DNA of 9,185 bases from Thermoplasmata archaeon M9B1D. Lineage in GTDB: Archaea > Thermoplasmatota > E2 > DHVEG-1. The notes under the pieces are model-generated. The model had not been told where the DNA came from, did no database searches, and saw only the letters and a program-made list of their open reading frames with translations. The stretch's first letter is position 1. Each line of letters begins with the position of its first letter. The translations under genes and the position numbers were made by a program. The stretch lies in NCBI GenBank assembly GCA_002900535.1, contig MUGC01000035.1, positions 1-9,185 on the forward strand, written 5' to 3'. Shown in pieces: positions 1 to 7,197 of this stretch.

Positions 1-743
1 CCTACAGATAAATTGCCAACTGTTACGAATGAAATTAGAATATAAAGTCCTATTACAAATAAAACAGAAGTATAAAACGCCCGAGGTAAATTTTTCTTAG
101 GGTTTTTAACATCAACTGATGCATTAGCAATAAGCTCAAAACCTTCATAAGCAAGAAAAATAATCATTCCACCGGCGATCAATTCAGGCAAATTACTCCA
201 ATTGCTAGGTTGAACTTGTTGAAGATTTACAGTCCACAAACCAACAGATACAAAAATCAATAAAATACTAATTTTCAAACCAACAATCCATTCTTCTGTT
301 TTTCCAACAAAAGTTGCACCTAACGCATTAAGACCAGTAAATAACAAAATCACACCAGACATGAGTGCATGCCTCCAAAATAGTTGTTCTGATGCTGGAA
401 AAAAACTAGCCCCATAACTTCCAAAAGCAAAAGCATACAATGATAACATAACAATATAACTAATCCATAATAAAATATTCATTCCACCTGTGAAAATACC
501 TGTACCAAAACCTTGATTTAAAAACTCTACTGTTCCACCCTGATTAGGATATTTGACACTTAATCGTGCATATGAATATGATGATACAAGTGCAATTAAG
601 CCGGCTAATGCAAATGCTACAGGTGTTCCACCATGACCAAGTTGTACAGCAAGTCCAAGAACAGCAAATATACCTCCACCTACCATACCGCCTATACCAA
701 TTGAAACCACAGACCAATAACTAAGATTCCCCTCTCTTTTCAT
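1..743 (-). CDS. APC-family amino acid permease, 3' end cut by window edge
   Basis: Secondary transporter of the amino acid-polyamine-organocation superfamily, in the cytoplasmic membrane, probably importing an amino acid by proton symport or exchange. I translated 247 codons from ATG at 743-741, and the frame is open to the window edge. TM1 carries the substrate-binding glycine run SIGIGGMVGGGIFAVLG (residues about 14-30). A TM6-like segment reads IIFLAYEGFELIANA and is followed by the cytoplasmic motif DVKNPKKNLPRA, both typical of the family. About seven membrane segments are present, so roughly the last 40% of a 420-480 aa protein is missing. It starts 40 nt after the proton-ATPase stop on the same strand. 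Its Shine-Dalgarno is weak (AGGA, 11 nt upstream), while a TATA-like box lies in the gap, so it may have its own near-leaderless transcript. It is clearly paralogous to the permease at 7198-8487. The substrate cannot be read from sequence. Confidence 0.93.
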   Translation of the reverse strand, partial: MKREGNLSYWSVVSIGIGGMVGGGIFAVLGLAVQLGHGGTPVAFALAGLIALVSSYSYARLSVKYPNQGGTVEFLNQGFGTGIFTGGMNILLWISYIVMLSLYAFAFGSYGASFFPASEQLFWRHALMSGVILLFTGLNALGATFVGKTEEWIVGLKISILLIFVSVGLWTVNLQQVQPSNWSNLPELIAGGMIIFLAYEGFELIANASVDVKNPKKNLPRAFYTSVLFVIGLYILISFVTVGNLSV

Positions 744-769
744 TGTATCATAATTCCTAGAATATTAGG

Positions 770-781
770 TATTAATATATT
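770..781 (-). promoter_or_regulatory. Candidate TATA box for the left-edge permease
   Basis: The minus strand reads ATATATTAATACC just downstream of the proton-ATPase stop, about 28-35 nt before the permease ATG. Archaeal TATA boxes sit about 25 nt before the transcription start, which would put that start near 750 and give an almost leaderless message. The region is AT-rich and such matches occur by chance; read-through from the ATPase is equally possible. Confidence 0.25.
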
Positions 782-783
782 TA

Positions 784-3264
784 TTAACTACTTTCGGGAA
801 TTTTATGCGTTTTTCTATGAAATAAAACCTCTCTATGATTAATCAACTTAAATATATATATTTTAATGAAATCAGTGACCACAAATTCAATTAAAGCATA
901 ACCCCAAATAAGACCCGCAAGAGACCAGCCAATTGGAGCCATAACAAAACCATATACAGCAATAATTGTTCCAGCAAATTGCGTTATCTCAGCAGTTAAC
1001 AGTAATGATAAAGCAGGATAAGGTTTTGTCCAGAAATGATGTTGACCGGTTCGTGCAAGATAAATAGTCATATGACCAGCTACGGCTAACTTTAGAAATA
1101 TAAGAGTCTGCAATGTTCCTTGATCTAAATGTAAAACTCGGAGTCCTATTAAAAAAAGTCCAAAGCTAAAAAACAATCCTGTAGTTCCCAAAAGTGTAGC
1201 AATGCTAAGTACTTCGCGCATATTCCAACGAACAGGTTTCTCCTGAATTTTAACATTATCATAGGCAATCATCATAATTGGAATATCATTTAGCATAGCA
1301 AGAATCACGATCATAATCGCAGTTACTGGATAAAAGGTAAATATAAGAATAGACAACGTAACAAGAAGCAACACTCGAATAGTTTCTGCAATTCGATAAA
1401 TGGCGTAGTTATTCATACGCTGAAAGATCTTACGACTCTCCTTTAATGCATCAACAATAGTAGAAAGGCCAGGTTTTGTAAAAACAATATCAGCAGCTGA
1501 TTTAGCAGCATCAGTAGCACCGGAAACTGCAATACCTGCATCAGATTTTTTTAATGCCGGTGCATCATTTACACCATCACCAGTCATGCCAACAATATGA
1601 TCTTTATCTTGCAAAAACTCAACAATATGATACTTATGCTCAGGGAACACCTGTGCAAAACCATCAGCATTCTCAACAGCATTTTGTGCCACTTTATCCG
1701 GTTTATCTAAAAATTCAGAAGCAGTAACAATATTGGTTCTAAGGCCTACCTGTTTTGATATCTCTTTTGCAATAGCAACATGATCACCAGTTACCATTTT
1801 AACAGTAACACCCATAGCCTGAGCGCTCTTGATCGTCTCAGCTGAATCATCACGTGGCGGATCATACAAGGCTATAAGACCAACATATTTCCACTTACCG
1901 TTAGAATCAGTTTTAGCAACGCCTAATGCTCTGTAACCTTTTGAAGCGAAAGAATTAACATTCTCATCTAAACTTTTTACAATATCTTTATCTTTAGAAA
2001 CCAATGACAAAATAACCTGTGGAGCACCTTTTGACACTTTGAATTTATTCCCCTTTGCATCCCTAACGGTAGCCTCAGTTCTTTTAACAACAGGATCAAA
2101 GGGTTTAAAATCCATTATTTTAAAGGTGCTAAGATTCTTTTCAAGATCCTTTGATTCCTTTGCCTTTGTAATAATTGCATTATCAATTGGATCTTGATCT
2201 TCCTCTCTTGATGCAAGGACACTTAATAAAATAACATCTTTTTCTTCATAATCTTTAAAAGATACTGATTCAGTAAATTTTAATTCATTCTTTGTAATAG
2301 TACCAGTTTTATCAGAACAAAGAACATCAACACCAGCCATCTCCTCAATACTTGTAAGTTTACTTACAATTGCTTCTTTTTTCGCAAGCGCTGTTGCACC
2401 AACAGCCATAGTAACAGTAAGAACAGCGGGCAATGCAACAGGAATTGCTGCAACAATTAAAACAAGAGCAAACTGCAAAGTTTCTAAAAGCATCTCATGA
2501 CGAAACATCGCCACAAGAAAAACAATAGCCACAAGAGTAACAGCAAGAGCAATTAGGTAATCGCCGATTTTAACAACTGCTTTCTGGAAATGACTGCGTT
2601 TTTTTGCTTCTGCAACAAGTTTTGTTGTCTTTCCAAAATAGCTTTCTAAACCGATAGCAGTAACAACTGCATCCATCTCACCTTGCTTGATAATAGAACC
2701 AGAATAAGCAATATCGCCATCATGCTTTTCTACAGGAAGAGATTCGCCAGTTAATGCTGATTCATCGACAAGGAGATAGTCACCATTAAAAAGTTTAATA
2801 TCTGCTGGAACAACATCGCCCAATCTTACTCGAACAATATCACCAGGGATAAGCTCACGTGAAGGGATACTAGACCATTTACCATCTCGAAGAACACGAG
2901 CTTTTAATGCAAGTTTCTTTTTTAGCATCTCAATAGCATTATCAGCCTTGTTCTCCTGCCAAAAACCAACAATAGCATTAACAAGCAACAAAATTGATAT
3001 TATAACTAAATCTTCCCAATGTTTAATAACTGCAGAAAGTACAGCAGCAATTTCAATCATCCATGGAATAGGACCCCAAAAATAACCTAAAAATTTTAAA
3101 ACAGGATGAACCTTTTTTTCAGGTATTTCATTAAAACCATAATCACTACGGCGTTTCCCAACCTCAGAGTTTGTAAGACCTTTTTTAGTTGTATTAAGCT
3201 TTTTCAATAAATCATCGGTAGAAATTTTTTTTGTTTCTTCTGAATCTATTTTTTGATTACCCAT
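784..3264 (-). CDS. Plasma-membrane proton-efflux P-type ATPase (P-IIIA)
   Basis: Primary ion pump of 826 aa that exports protons using ATP through a phospho-aspartate intermediate. The cation N-terminal domain is at about 11-60. M1-M2 are at 62-103, the actuator loop has LTGES at 171-175, and M4 has PVALP at 275-279. The phosphorylation motif DKTGT is at 318-322 (D318 phosphorylated), nucleotide-binding KGAP is at 412-415, the hinge TGDGVNDAP is at 561-569, and M5-M10 follow. By eye, the residues known for proton transport in plant AHA2 have counterparts: N96 in M2 (Asn106), R630 in M5 (Arg655) and D660 in M6 within LNDIPIM (Asp684). This supports H+ over Ca2+ or heavy metals. The C-terminus ends soon after M10, so the autoinhibitory domain of plant and fungal pumps is absent, as in other archaeal members such as Methanocaldococcus MJ1226. 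GAGGG (3275-3271) lies 6 nt before the ATG and fixes the start. It follows the GH15-like gene by 53 nt. Confidence 0.96.
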   Translation of the reverse strand: MGNQKIDSEETKKISTDDLLKKLNTTKKGLTNSEVGKRRSDYGFNEIPEKKVHPVLKFLGYFWGPIPWMIEIAAVLSAVIKHWEDLVIISILLLVNAIVGFWQENKADNAIEMLKKKLALKARVLRDGKWSSIPSRELIPGDIVRVRLGDVVPADIKLFNGDYLLVDESALTGESLPVEKHDGDIAYSGSIIKQGEMDAVVTAIGLESYFGKTTKLVAEAKKRSHFQKAVVKIGDYLIALAVTLVAIVFLVAMFRHEMLLETLQFALVLIVAAIPVALPAVLTVTMAVGATALAKKEAIVSKLTSIEEMAGVDVLCSDKTGTITKNELKFTESVSFKDYEEKDVILLSVLASREEDQDPIDNAIITKAKESKDLEKNLSTFKIMDFKPFDPVVKRTEATVRDAKGNKFKVSKGAPQVILSLVSKDKDIVKSLDENVNSFASKGYRALGVAKTDSNGKWKYVGLIALYDPPRDDSAETIKSAQAMGVTVKMVTGDHVAIAKEISKQVGLRTNIVTASEFLDKPDKVAQNAVENADGFAQVFPEHKYHIVEFLQDKDHIVGMTGDGVNDAPALKKSDAGIAVSGATDAAKSAADIVFTKPGLSTIVDALKESRKIFQRMNNYAIYRIAETIRVLLLVTLSILIFTFYPVTAIMIVILAMLNDIPIMMIAYDNVKIQEKPVRWNMREVLSIATLLGTTGLFFSFGLFLIGLRVLHLDQGTLQTLIFLKLAVAGHMTIYLARTGQHHFWTKPYPALSLLLTAEITQFAGTIIAVYGFVMAPIGWSLAGLIWGYALIEFVVTDFIKIYIFKLINHREVLFHRKTHKIPESS

Positions 3265-3317
3265 GTCTATCCCTCAAATCGGTTTAGGAAAATTTTCTCT
3301 CCCAATTTACATGTACT

Positions 3318-4538
3318 TTAATTCGAAACTTCGAACTCTTTTTTATAAAGATTAAAAGTTCGAATAAATTCAGCATGAGACCATGCTAAAGGTAAAGTAA
3401 TATATGCAATACCTTTAGAAAACATAGGGTGTTTTCTTGTATTCTCAATCATAATCATCCGATCTTCCCGCATTAATCCAGCGTCTGAAAAATCACCAAC
3501 ATATTCTTCAAATTCTTCAACAGTTGAAATATGCTCAGGAAGTAAATTTTCATAAGAATAATCTAATATCCAACTCATGTACTTGTCGGATTTTTTCAAA
3601 TTTTTAGTTCTAATAAAATGTCTTAGCAGCATAAGCGTATAATTAAACCAAGGACCCCAACCGCCATTGTTCCTGCCTTCATACTTGGGATAACGGCAAA
3701 TGCCACCTAAATCATTATTCCATAAGTTAGACTCAATATCTTTAACTGTTGTAATTACTTTCTCATCGGTATCTTTAAGAATTCCAAAATCAGCTATTGC
3801 ATATTTACTAATATCTGGATCAACAAGAACCGAATTTGCTTCACGAATACGAATTGTTTTCACAAAAGTTTTTTTACGGTTATTCCACATAAATTTTAAA
3901 ATACCATTTTTTACTTTTGCTGCCTCTTGCTTCCAACTACGTTGCTCTTTTCCAAGAAATCTACTAATTTCATAGGCTCTAGATAAAGCTGAGCAACAAG
4001 CACTATTTGCCCAAATCTCTAAACCAGCTTCAGTTGGTGGATACTCATGTACAGAGTTTGGAGTATAAATCAAAGGAGTTTTAGGATGATGTTTAATACG
4101 CTCGTAATCACCATTAATATTATCATAACTATTTTTAATGATATACTTAACAGCATTTTTTATATACTCAAATTTTTCTTTTACAAAATCCTTATCACCG
4201 GCAGTACTTAGATATTCATGCAAAGCATATAATACTAAACCGGTACCATCAATTTGAACAGGTTTATAAGAAGCATCGCGCCCCTCTGCATCCACACGCT
4301 GAGGGAAATTCCCAGATTTAGTTTGTGTTGCAAGAATAAACTCTAAACCTTTTTTTGCATTCTCATAAAGACCAGCTGATAAAAAACCAAGAATAATCAA
4401 AGAATGATCGCGTGGATAAACATAAGGATATCGCTTTCCTTTTGGGGTAGCAAGACATCCACCATTTTTAAGCTGAACTTCTTTTAAAACCTCTATACTT
4501 CTATCATAAACTTTTGAAGCTTTTTTGTTATCTATCAT
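3318..4538 (-). CDS. GH15-like (alpha/alpha)6-barrel glycoside hydrolase, specificity unknown
   Basis: Cytoplasmic 406-aa protein (no signal peptide) resembling the catalytic domain of glucoamylase/trehalase family GH15. Family-like stretches are YVYPRDHSLIILGF (39-52, the substrate-contacting Arg-Asp), QIDGTGLVLYAL (95-106), GGWGPWFNYTLMLL (292-305), NLLPEH (331-336) and PLAWSHAEF (383-391). E335 in LPEH matches the catalytic base of GH15. The general acid is normally the first Glu of a W-E-E motif, but the equivalent place here reads LEIWANSACCSAL (173-185), with Ala177 after Trp176; E170 and E174 are nearby substitutes. It lacks the N-terminal beta-sandwich domain of many prokaryotic glucoamylases. 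The start overlaps the upstream stop as TAATG, with GAGGT 6 nt before the ATG, so it is translationally coupled to the phosphatase. A role on trehalose, maltosides or a glycosylglycerate is possible. Clan relatives in GH63 (mannosylglycerate hydrolase) are an alternative assignment, but the LPE and PLAWSHAE motifs favour GH15. Confidence 0.82.
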   Translation of the reverse strand: MIDNKKASKVYDRSIEVLKEVQLKNGGCLATPKGKRYPYVYPRDHSLIILGFLSAGLYENAKKGLEFILATQTKSGNFPQRVDAEGRDASYKPVQIDGTGLVLYALHEYLSTAGDKDFVKEKFEYIKNAVKYIIKNSYDNINGDYERIKHHPKTPLIYTPNSVHEYPPTEAGLEIWANSACCSALSRAYEISRFLGKEQRSWKQEAAKVKNGILKFMWNNRKKTFVKTIRIREANSVLVDPDISKYAIADFGILKDTDEKVITTVKDIESNLWNNDLGGICRYPKYEGRNNGGWGPWFNYTLMLLRHFIRTKNLKKSDKYMSWILDYSYENLLPEHISTVEEFEEYVGDFSDAGLMREDRMIMIENTRKHPMFSKGIAYITLPLAWSHAEFIRTFNLYKKEFEVSN

Positions 4539-5326
4539 TATAAAACCTCTTGTTGAACAATTTTATTCCAACCTTCAGGACCAACCCCTTTCGCCTTTTT
4601 ATATTTATTAGATGCATATGAACCATTTTTCTTTTTGACCAAAAACCCTTCATTAACTGAATCTAACATTTGAAAATCGTTCTCAGAATCACCGATTGCT
4701 ATTGTTTTTATATCGCCATATTTCCGCCTAAATAAATCTGATAAAATTTTTACTGCTTCTCCTTTGTTGTTATCTCCCAATAGATGATAATATCTTCCGC
4801 CTATTGTATAATTAAGACCATGTTTGTCTATCTCATTTAGGATGTTTTTCTCTTGTTTTTTATTTAAAATTTTAAAAGGCAAATCAAATTCACGTTTTTT
4901 CGCTAACTCAGCTTGTGTTAACTCAAGATTAGCATCTACTGCAATCTCTTTAGAAGACATATCAGAAAAACTCCTTATGTTGTATTTTTCTTTTAAAAAA
5001 TTTATGAAATCAATTAACTGGCTATAATTAATTCCTAACTTAATAAGAAAATAATTATTATATTCTTTAACAGATTGAATTTTAAAAGAAAAATAATCTT
5101 TGGGTACGAAAATGCCTCCGCCATTCTCGGAAATAAAGGGATCGTTGTTGCCAATTTTTTTTCGCCAGAACTCAATTTCAGCACGAGTTTTACTGGTACA
5201 AAAAATTAATGGTATTTCTTTCTTTTTTAATAATTCTAAAGCATTTTTTGCTTTTTCATATGAGTAATCGCCAGGATCAAGTAAAGTACCATCTAAATCT
5301 GTAAATATAATTTTTTTCATTTGCAT
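4538..5326 (-). CDS. mpgP: HAD-IIB phosphatase, mannosyl-3-phosphoglycerate phosphatase family
   Basis: Cytoplasmic Mg2+-dependent phosphatase of 262 aa, expected to convert mannosyl- or glucosyl-3-phosphoglycerate to the compatible solute mannosyl- or glucosylglycerate. HAD motif I is DLDGT at 10-14 (D10 nucleophile, D12 acid/base), motif II is CTSKT at 43-47, motif III is K188 in DNNKGEAVKIL, and motif IV is GDSEND at 212-217. Signatures of the MPGP subfamily rather than other Cof-type HADs are ISENGGGIFVP (65-75), IGGRYYHLLG (175-184) and the C-terminal GPEGWNKIV (249-257). Length is normal. ATG at 5326 is preferred because AGGA lies 5 nt before it; a second in-frame ATG at 5320 is possible. 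It begins 11 nt after the peptidase stop and its own stop is fused to the next start. The partner synthase (MpgS or GpgS) is not in the window, so mannosyl versus glucosyl specificity is open, as is trehalose-phosphate phosphatase (less likely). Confidence 0.88.
   Translation of the reverse strand: MQMKKIIFTDLDGTLLDPGDYSYEKAKNALELLKKKEIPLIFCTSKTRAEIEFWRKKIGNNDPFISENGGGIFVPKDYFSFKIQSVKEYNNYFLIKLGINYSQLIDFINFLKEKYNIRSFSDMSSKEIAVDANLELTQAELAKKREFDLPFKILNKKQEKNILNEIDKHGLNYTIGGRYYHLLGDNNKGEAVKILSDLFRRKYGDIKTIAIGDSENDFQMLDSVNEGFLVKKKNGSYASNKYKKAKGVGPEGWNKIVQQEVL
4539..4549 (-). promoter_or_regulatory. Shine-Dalgarno embedded in mpgP 3' end, with TAATG coupling
   Basis: The last codons of the phosphatase read GAG GTT TTA TAA. 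They provide GAGGT at 4549-4545, 6 nt before the GH15-like ATG, which itself shares one A with the stop codon. This arrangement decides the start of the hydrolase and predicts translation of both genes from one message by reinitiation. Confidence 0.7.
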
Positions 5327-5337
5327 TCAAATCCTGT

Positions 5338-6660
5338 TTATTTATTACTACATAGAATCAAACCATTCATGCTTCTTAAGGCTCCTCTATTTGGATATTG
5401 GTCATTAATTTCAGGTTCCATTCTACTAAACTCTTTTAGACTCATTTGAGATTTTAGCATAAAACAAGTATAGTAATATGCCTCTTCTACACTTACTTTT
5501 CCATCTTTAAAAAGACTTGTTCTTGGAGGTCTACCTGTATGTAATGCCCCTGGTCTAAAACCATCGGCATAGCCTGTTTTTATCCCATAAAACCAAATCT
5601 GGGAAAATACGGGACCGCTTGATGTTATTGTATACCCAGGTCTAAATTTACTTTCACCTGTAATTATAACTCTACCAGATTTAACAAGACCTGAACTCAA
5701 AATAGAAATCTCAGGAAGGTTAAAGATAGTTTTATCAGCAAAACCACCACTGTAACATGCATCGATAATTACACTAGTTTTTTTAGACTTAAGACCTGAT
5801 AAAAGACCTCCGAGATCTTTATCTGTAAGAATATCATCCCATAGAAACACAGCACTTCGCTCTAAGATTTTTCCACCAGCAAAACGATTCTCTGTGCCAT
5901 AACCATGACCAAAAACCCAAATGAAAACCTCGCTGTCATCAAACTTGTTTGATTCCTCAATTATATAATTAATAGCTGAAACAACATTTTCTTTTATTGC
6001 TCCACCATAAGTAATACGGTACTTATGGGATCTCTGCTGTAAAGTTTGAATAGGACTACCATAACCATTATCACTACGTATCCAACCATCATCAAAAAGA
6101 ATAATAACATTTGAAGTTGGGTAACCACAATTTTCAACAAGATATGAAGAAATATTTTCAGCTAGATATAAACCACCATTTCCAAGTTTACTTTCATTAT
6201 CCTCTGGAAAATTATCAGCAGCAATAAACAAAGCCCATTTATGCTCATCAGATAAAATTTCATCAGGATTATCCACATACGATGTTACTTTTTCAACATC
6301 AGAATAAACTTTACCATTCCAGGCACGGGCCTGTATTTCATAAAAACCATCAGAAAGGTTATAAGTATTCCAATTAAAACTCCAATTATAAGTTCCAGTA
6401 GCATTTTCCCATGGATTATCATTAATTTTTACTTCAACATCAACAATTTTATTCATAGCATCAGACGCGGTACCACTAATCATAACCAAATCTAAAACAG
6501 ACATATCATCTTTAGGGTATAAAATTTCAAGAGATGGTTTTTCGTTAAAACTTGAATTAGGAGAATTATTTAGTAAATAAGTTGTAAACAAAAAAGTAAC
6601 AATAAAAATAAGAATTAAAGTAATAATAAAAATTACAAGTTTGAATTTATTAGATATCAT
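5338..6660 (-). CDS. Membrane-anchored clan CD (legumain/caspase-like) cysteine peptidase with Ig-like domain
   Basis: A 440-aa protein with a short basic N-terminus, one membrane segment (about residues 8-30) and an extracytoplasmic C-terminal part. Residues about 42-130 look like an Ig-like beta-sandwich: LEILYP, then ISGTASD, VEVKIND, FNWNTYNLSDGFYEIQARAWNG. This resembles the bacterial Ig-like modules common in archaeal surface proteins. Residues about 140-400 form the peptidase. WALFIAA is the first strand, NVIILFDDG follows, VFIWVFGHG carries the His (H252), and VIIDACYSGGF carries the Cys (C302). That His-Gly then Ala-Cys order after hydrophobic strands defines clan CD. The NVI-x-L-x-DD pattern favours family C13 (legumain-like); C14 (caspase-like) is the alternative. 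Both catalytic residues are intact. AAGGGA precedes the ATG by 9 nt. It follows the small lipocalin-like gene by 21 nt and precedes mpgP by 11 nt. Substrate is unknown; surface-protein processing or transpeptidation is conceivable. Confidence 0.85.
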   Translation of the reverse strand: MISNKFKLVIFIITLILIFIVTFLFTTYLLNNSPNSSFNEKPSLEILYPKDDMSVLDLVMISGTASDAMNKIVDVEVKINDNPWENATGTYNWSFNWNTYNLSDGFYEIQARAWNGKVYSDVEKVTSYVDNPDEILSDEHKWALFIAADNFPEDNESKLGNGGLYLAENISSYLVENCGYPTSNVIILFDDGWIRSDNGYGSPIQTLQQRSHKYRITYGGAIKENVVSAINYIIEESNKFDDSEVFIWVFGHGYGTENRFAGGKILERSAVFLWDDILTDKDLGGLLSGLKSKKTSVIIDACYSGGFADKTIFNLPEISILSSGLVKSGRVIITGESKFRPGYTITSSGPVFSQIWFYGIKTGYADGFRPGALHTGRPPRTSLFKDGKVSVEEAYYYTCFMLKSQMSLKEFSRMEPEINDQYPNRGALRSMNGLILCSNK

Positions 6661-6681
6661 AAATTAATTCCCTTGGCTTTA

Positions 6682-7029
6682 TTAAATTTTAGTTAACATT
6701 ATAGATAAACCCGTGTCGTTTGAGAGTACCAGTGTATTAGAATCAGGAAAACTATAGTTCAGCGTTATACCCACGGAACCAGATTTAAAAGTGATTTGAT
6801 TATTGTCTATACTATACTCAAAAACTCCTATTAATTCCAAATCCCCGAGAGGCCCAATATTATTAATATTCACGGTATTATCGTTATTAAAAGTAATTGT
6901 TCCGCCTTCAGAATATTGCCATGTTCCAATAAATTTACCTTTTTCATCTAAAACCGTGGCCAATCCAATAGCAGCAACAATTATGGCAATTATTGTTATT
7001 ATAGCACCAATCAATATTTTGTTTTTCAT
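6682..7029 (-). CDS. Small membrane-anchored lipocalin-like protein
   Basis: I do not recognise a characterised family. The 115-aa product has a basic start (MKNK), one hydrophobic segment at about 6-27, and then a beta-rich domain of about 85 residues. Its pattern is FIGTWQYSEGG, a strand TITFNNDNTVNI, EYSIDNNQITF, and LNYSFPDSNTLVLSN. The G-x-W after the anchor, followed by alternating strands, resembles lipocalin-like DUF domains found repeatedly in archaeal surface proteins. There is no lipobox Cys, so it is probably a single-pass anchor or uncleaved signal. I chose the ATG at 7029 rather than the in-frame one at 7059 because a near-perfect archaeal Shine-Dalgarno (GAGGTGA) sits 7 nt before 7029, which would be inside the coding region of the longer form. 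It is the first gene of the leftward cluster, 21 nt before the peptidase, and it shares its architecture with the gene at 8497-8943. Confidence 0.8.
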   Translation of the reverse strand: MKNKILIGAIITIIAIIVAAIGLATVLDEKGKFIGTWQYSEGGTITFNNDNTVNINNIGPLGDLELIGVFEYSIDNNQITFKSGSVGITLNYSFPDSNTLVLSNDTGLSIMLTKI

Positions 7030-7036
7030 AATCCAT

Positions 7037-7043
7037 TCACCTC
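7037..7043 (-). promoter_or_regulatory. Archaeal Shine-Dalgarno GAGGTGA deciding the start at 7029
   Basis: The minus strand reads GAGGTGA, then 7 nt, then ATG AAA AAC. It is the strongest ribosome binding site in the window and argues that the longer frame starting at 7059 is not used. It also suggests that the first gene of the cluster is well translated. Confidence 0.8.
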
Positions 7044-7059
7044 TCACAAAAATATCCAA

Positions 7060-7116
7060 ATAGTTTTAAACAGTGACTTAAAAACAATTCAAAAATAATT
7101 TGAAAACGTTTAAAAC
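7060..7116 (-). promoter_or_regulatory. Candidate promoter region of the leftward six-gene cluster
   Basis: Very AT-rich DNA upstream of the start at 7029. Two TATA-like candidates on the minus strand are GTTTTTAAGT (7085-7076), which would give a transcript start near 7055 and a leader of about 25 nt, and TGTTTAAAAC (7073-7064), which would start too close to the Shine-Dalgarno. A short inverted repeat, TTCAAA (7088-7093) and TTTGAA (7099-7104), lies just upstream and could be an operator or chance. There is no bacterial -35/-10 pair. Confidence 0.35.
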
Positions 7117-7143
7117 AATAATTAAATTTTTTGTCAACAAGGC

Positions 7144-7157
7144 TTATTTTAAAATAC
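7144..7157 (+). promoter_or_regulatory. Candidate TATA box of the rightward permease
   Basis: TTATTTTAAAATAC lies about 45 nt before the ATG at 7198. A start of transcription about 25 nt downstream (near 7175-7180) would leave a leader of about 20 nt that contains AGGA. It would also exclude the upstream TTG codon at 7162 from the message, which supports the ATG start. The match is to an AT-rich consensus in AT-rich DNA, so it is only suggestive. Confidence 0.35.
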
Positions 7158-7197
7158 TATCTTGTTTTATCATCTTGTAAACTTTAGGACGAAAAAT

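Noticed and set aside
3288..3297. Perfect 10-bp palindrome GAAAATTTTC between the GH15-like and ATPase genes
   Set aside because: Short AT palindromes are expected by chance in this composition, and no second copy or adjacent promoter was seen.
3700..3975. Open plus-strand frame of about 90 codons
   Set aside because: It lies wholly antisense to the GH15-like gene, has no family resemblance, and its length is expected opposite a conserved AT-rich coding frame.
4824..5027. Open plus-strand frame of 67 codons
   Set aside because: Antisense to the well-supported phosphatase, with no ribosome site or recognisable protein.
7030..7059. Longer N-terminus for the small lipocalin-like protein (start at 7059)
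   Set aside because: It would translate the strong GAGGTGA ribosome site and put 10 extra, partly charged residues before a normal anchor start.
6803..7063. Open plus-strand frame of 86 codons
   Set aside because: Antisense to the small membrane protein; its hydrophobic part mirrors the anchor segment of the real gene.
7081..7116. Repeated AAAACAATT-like words, similar to those at 9127-9147
   Set aside because: Low-complexity AT sequence; the distances to the two downstream genes differ greatly (about 59 and 190 nt), which argues against a shared operator.
7162..7197. TTG start adding 12 residues to the rightward permease
   Set aside because: There is no ribosome site before it, relatives begin close to TM1, and the likely transcript starts downstream of it.
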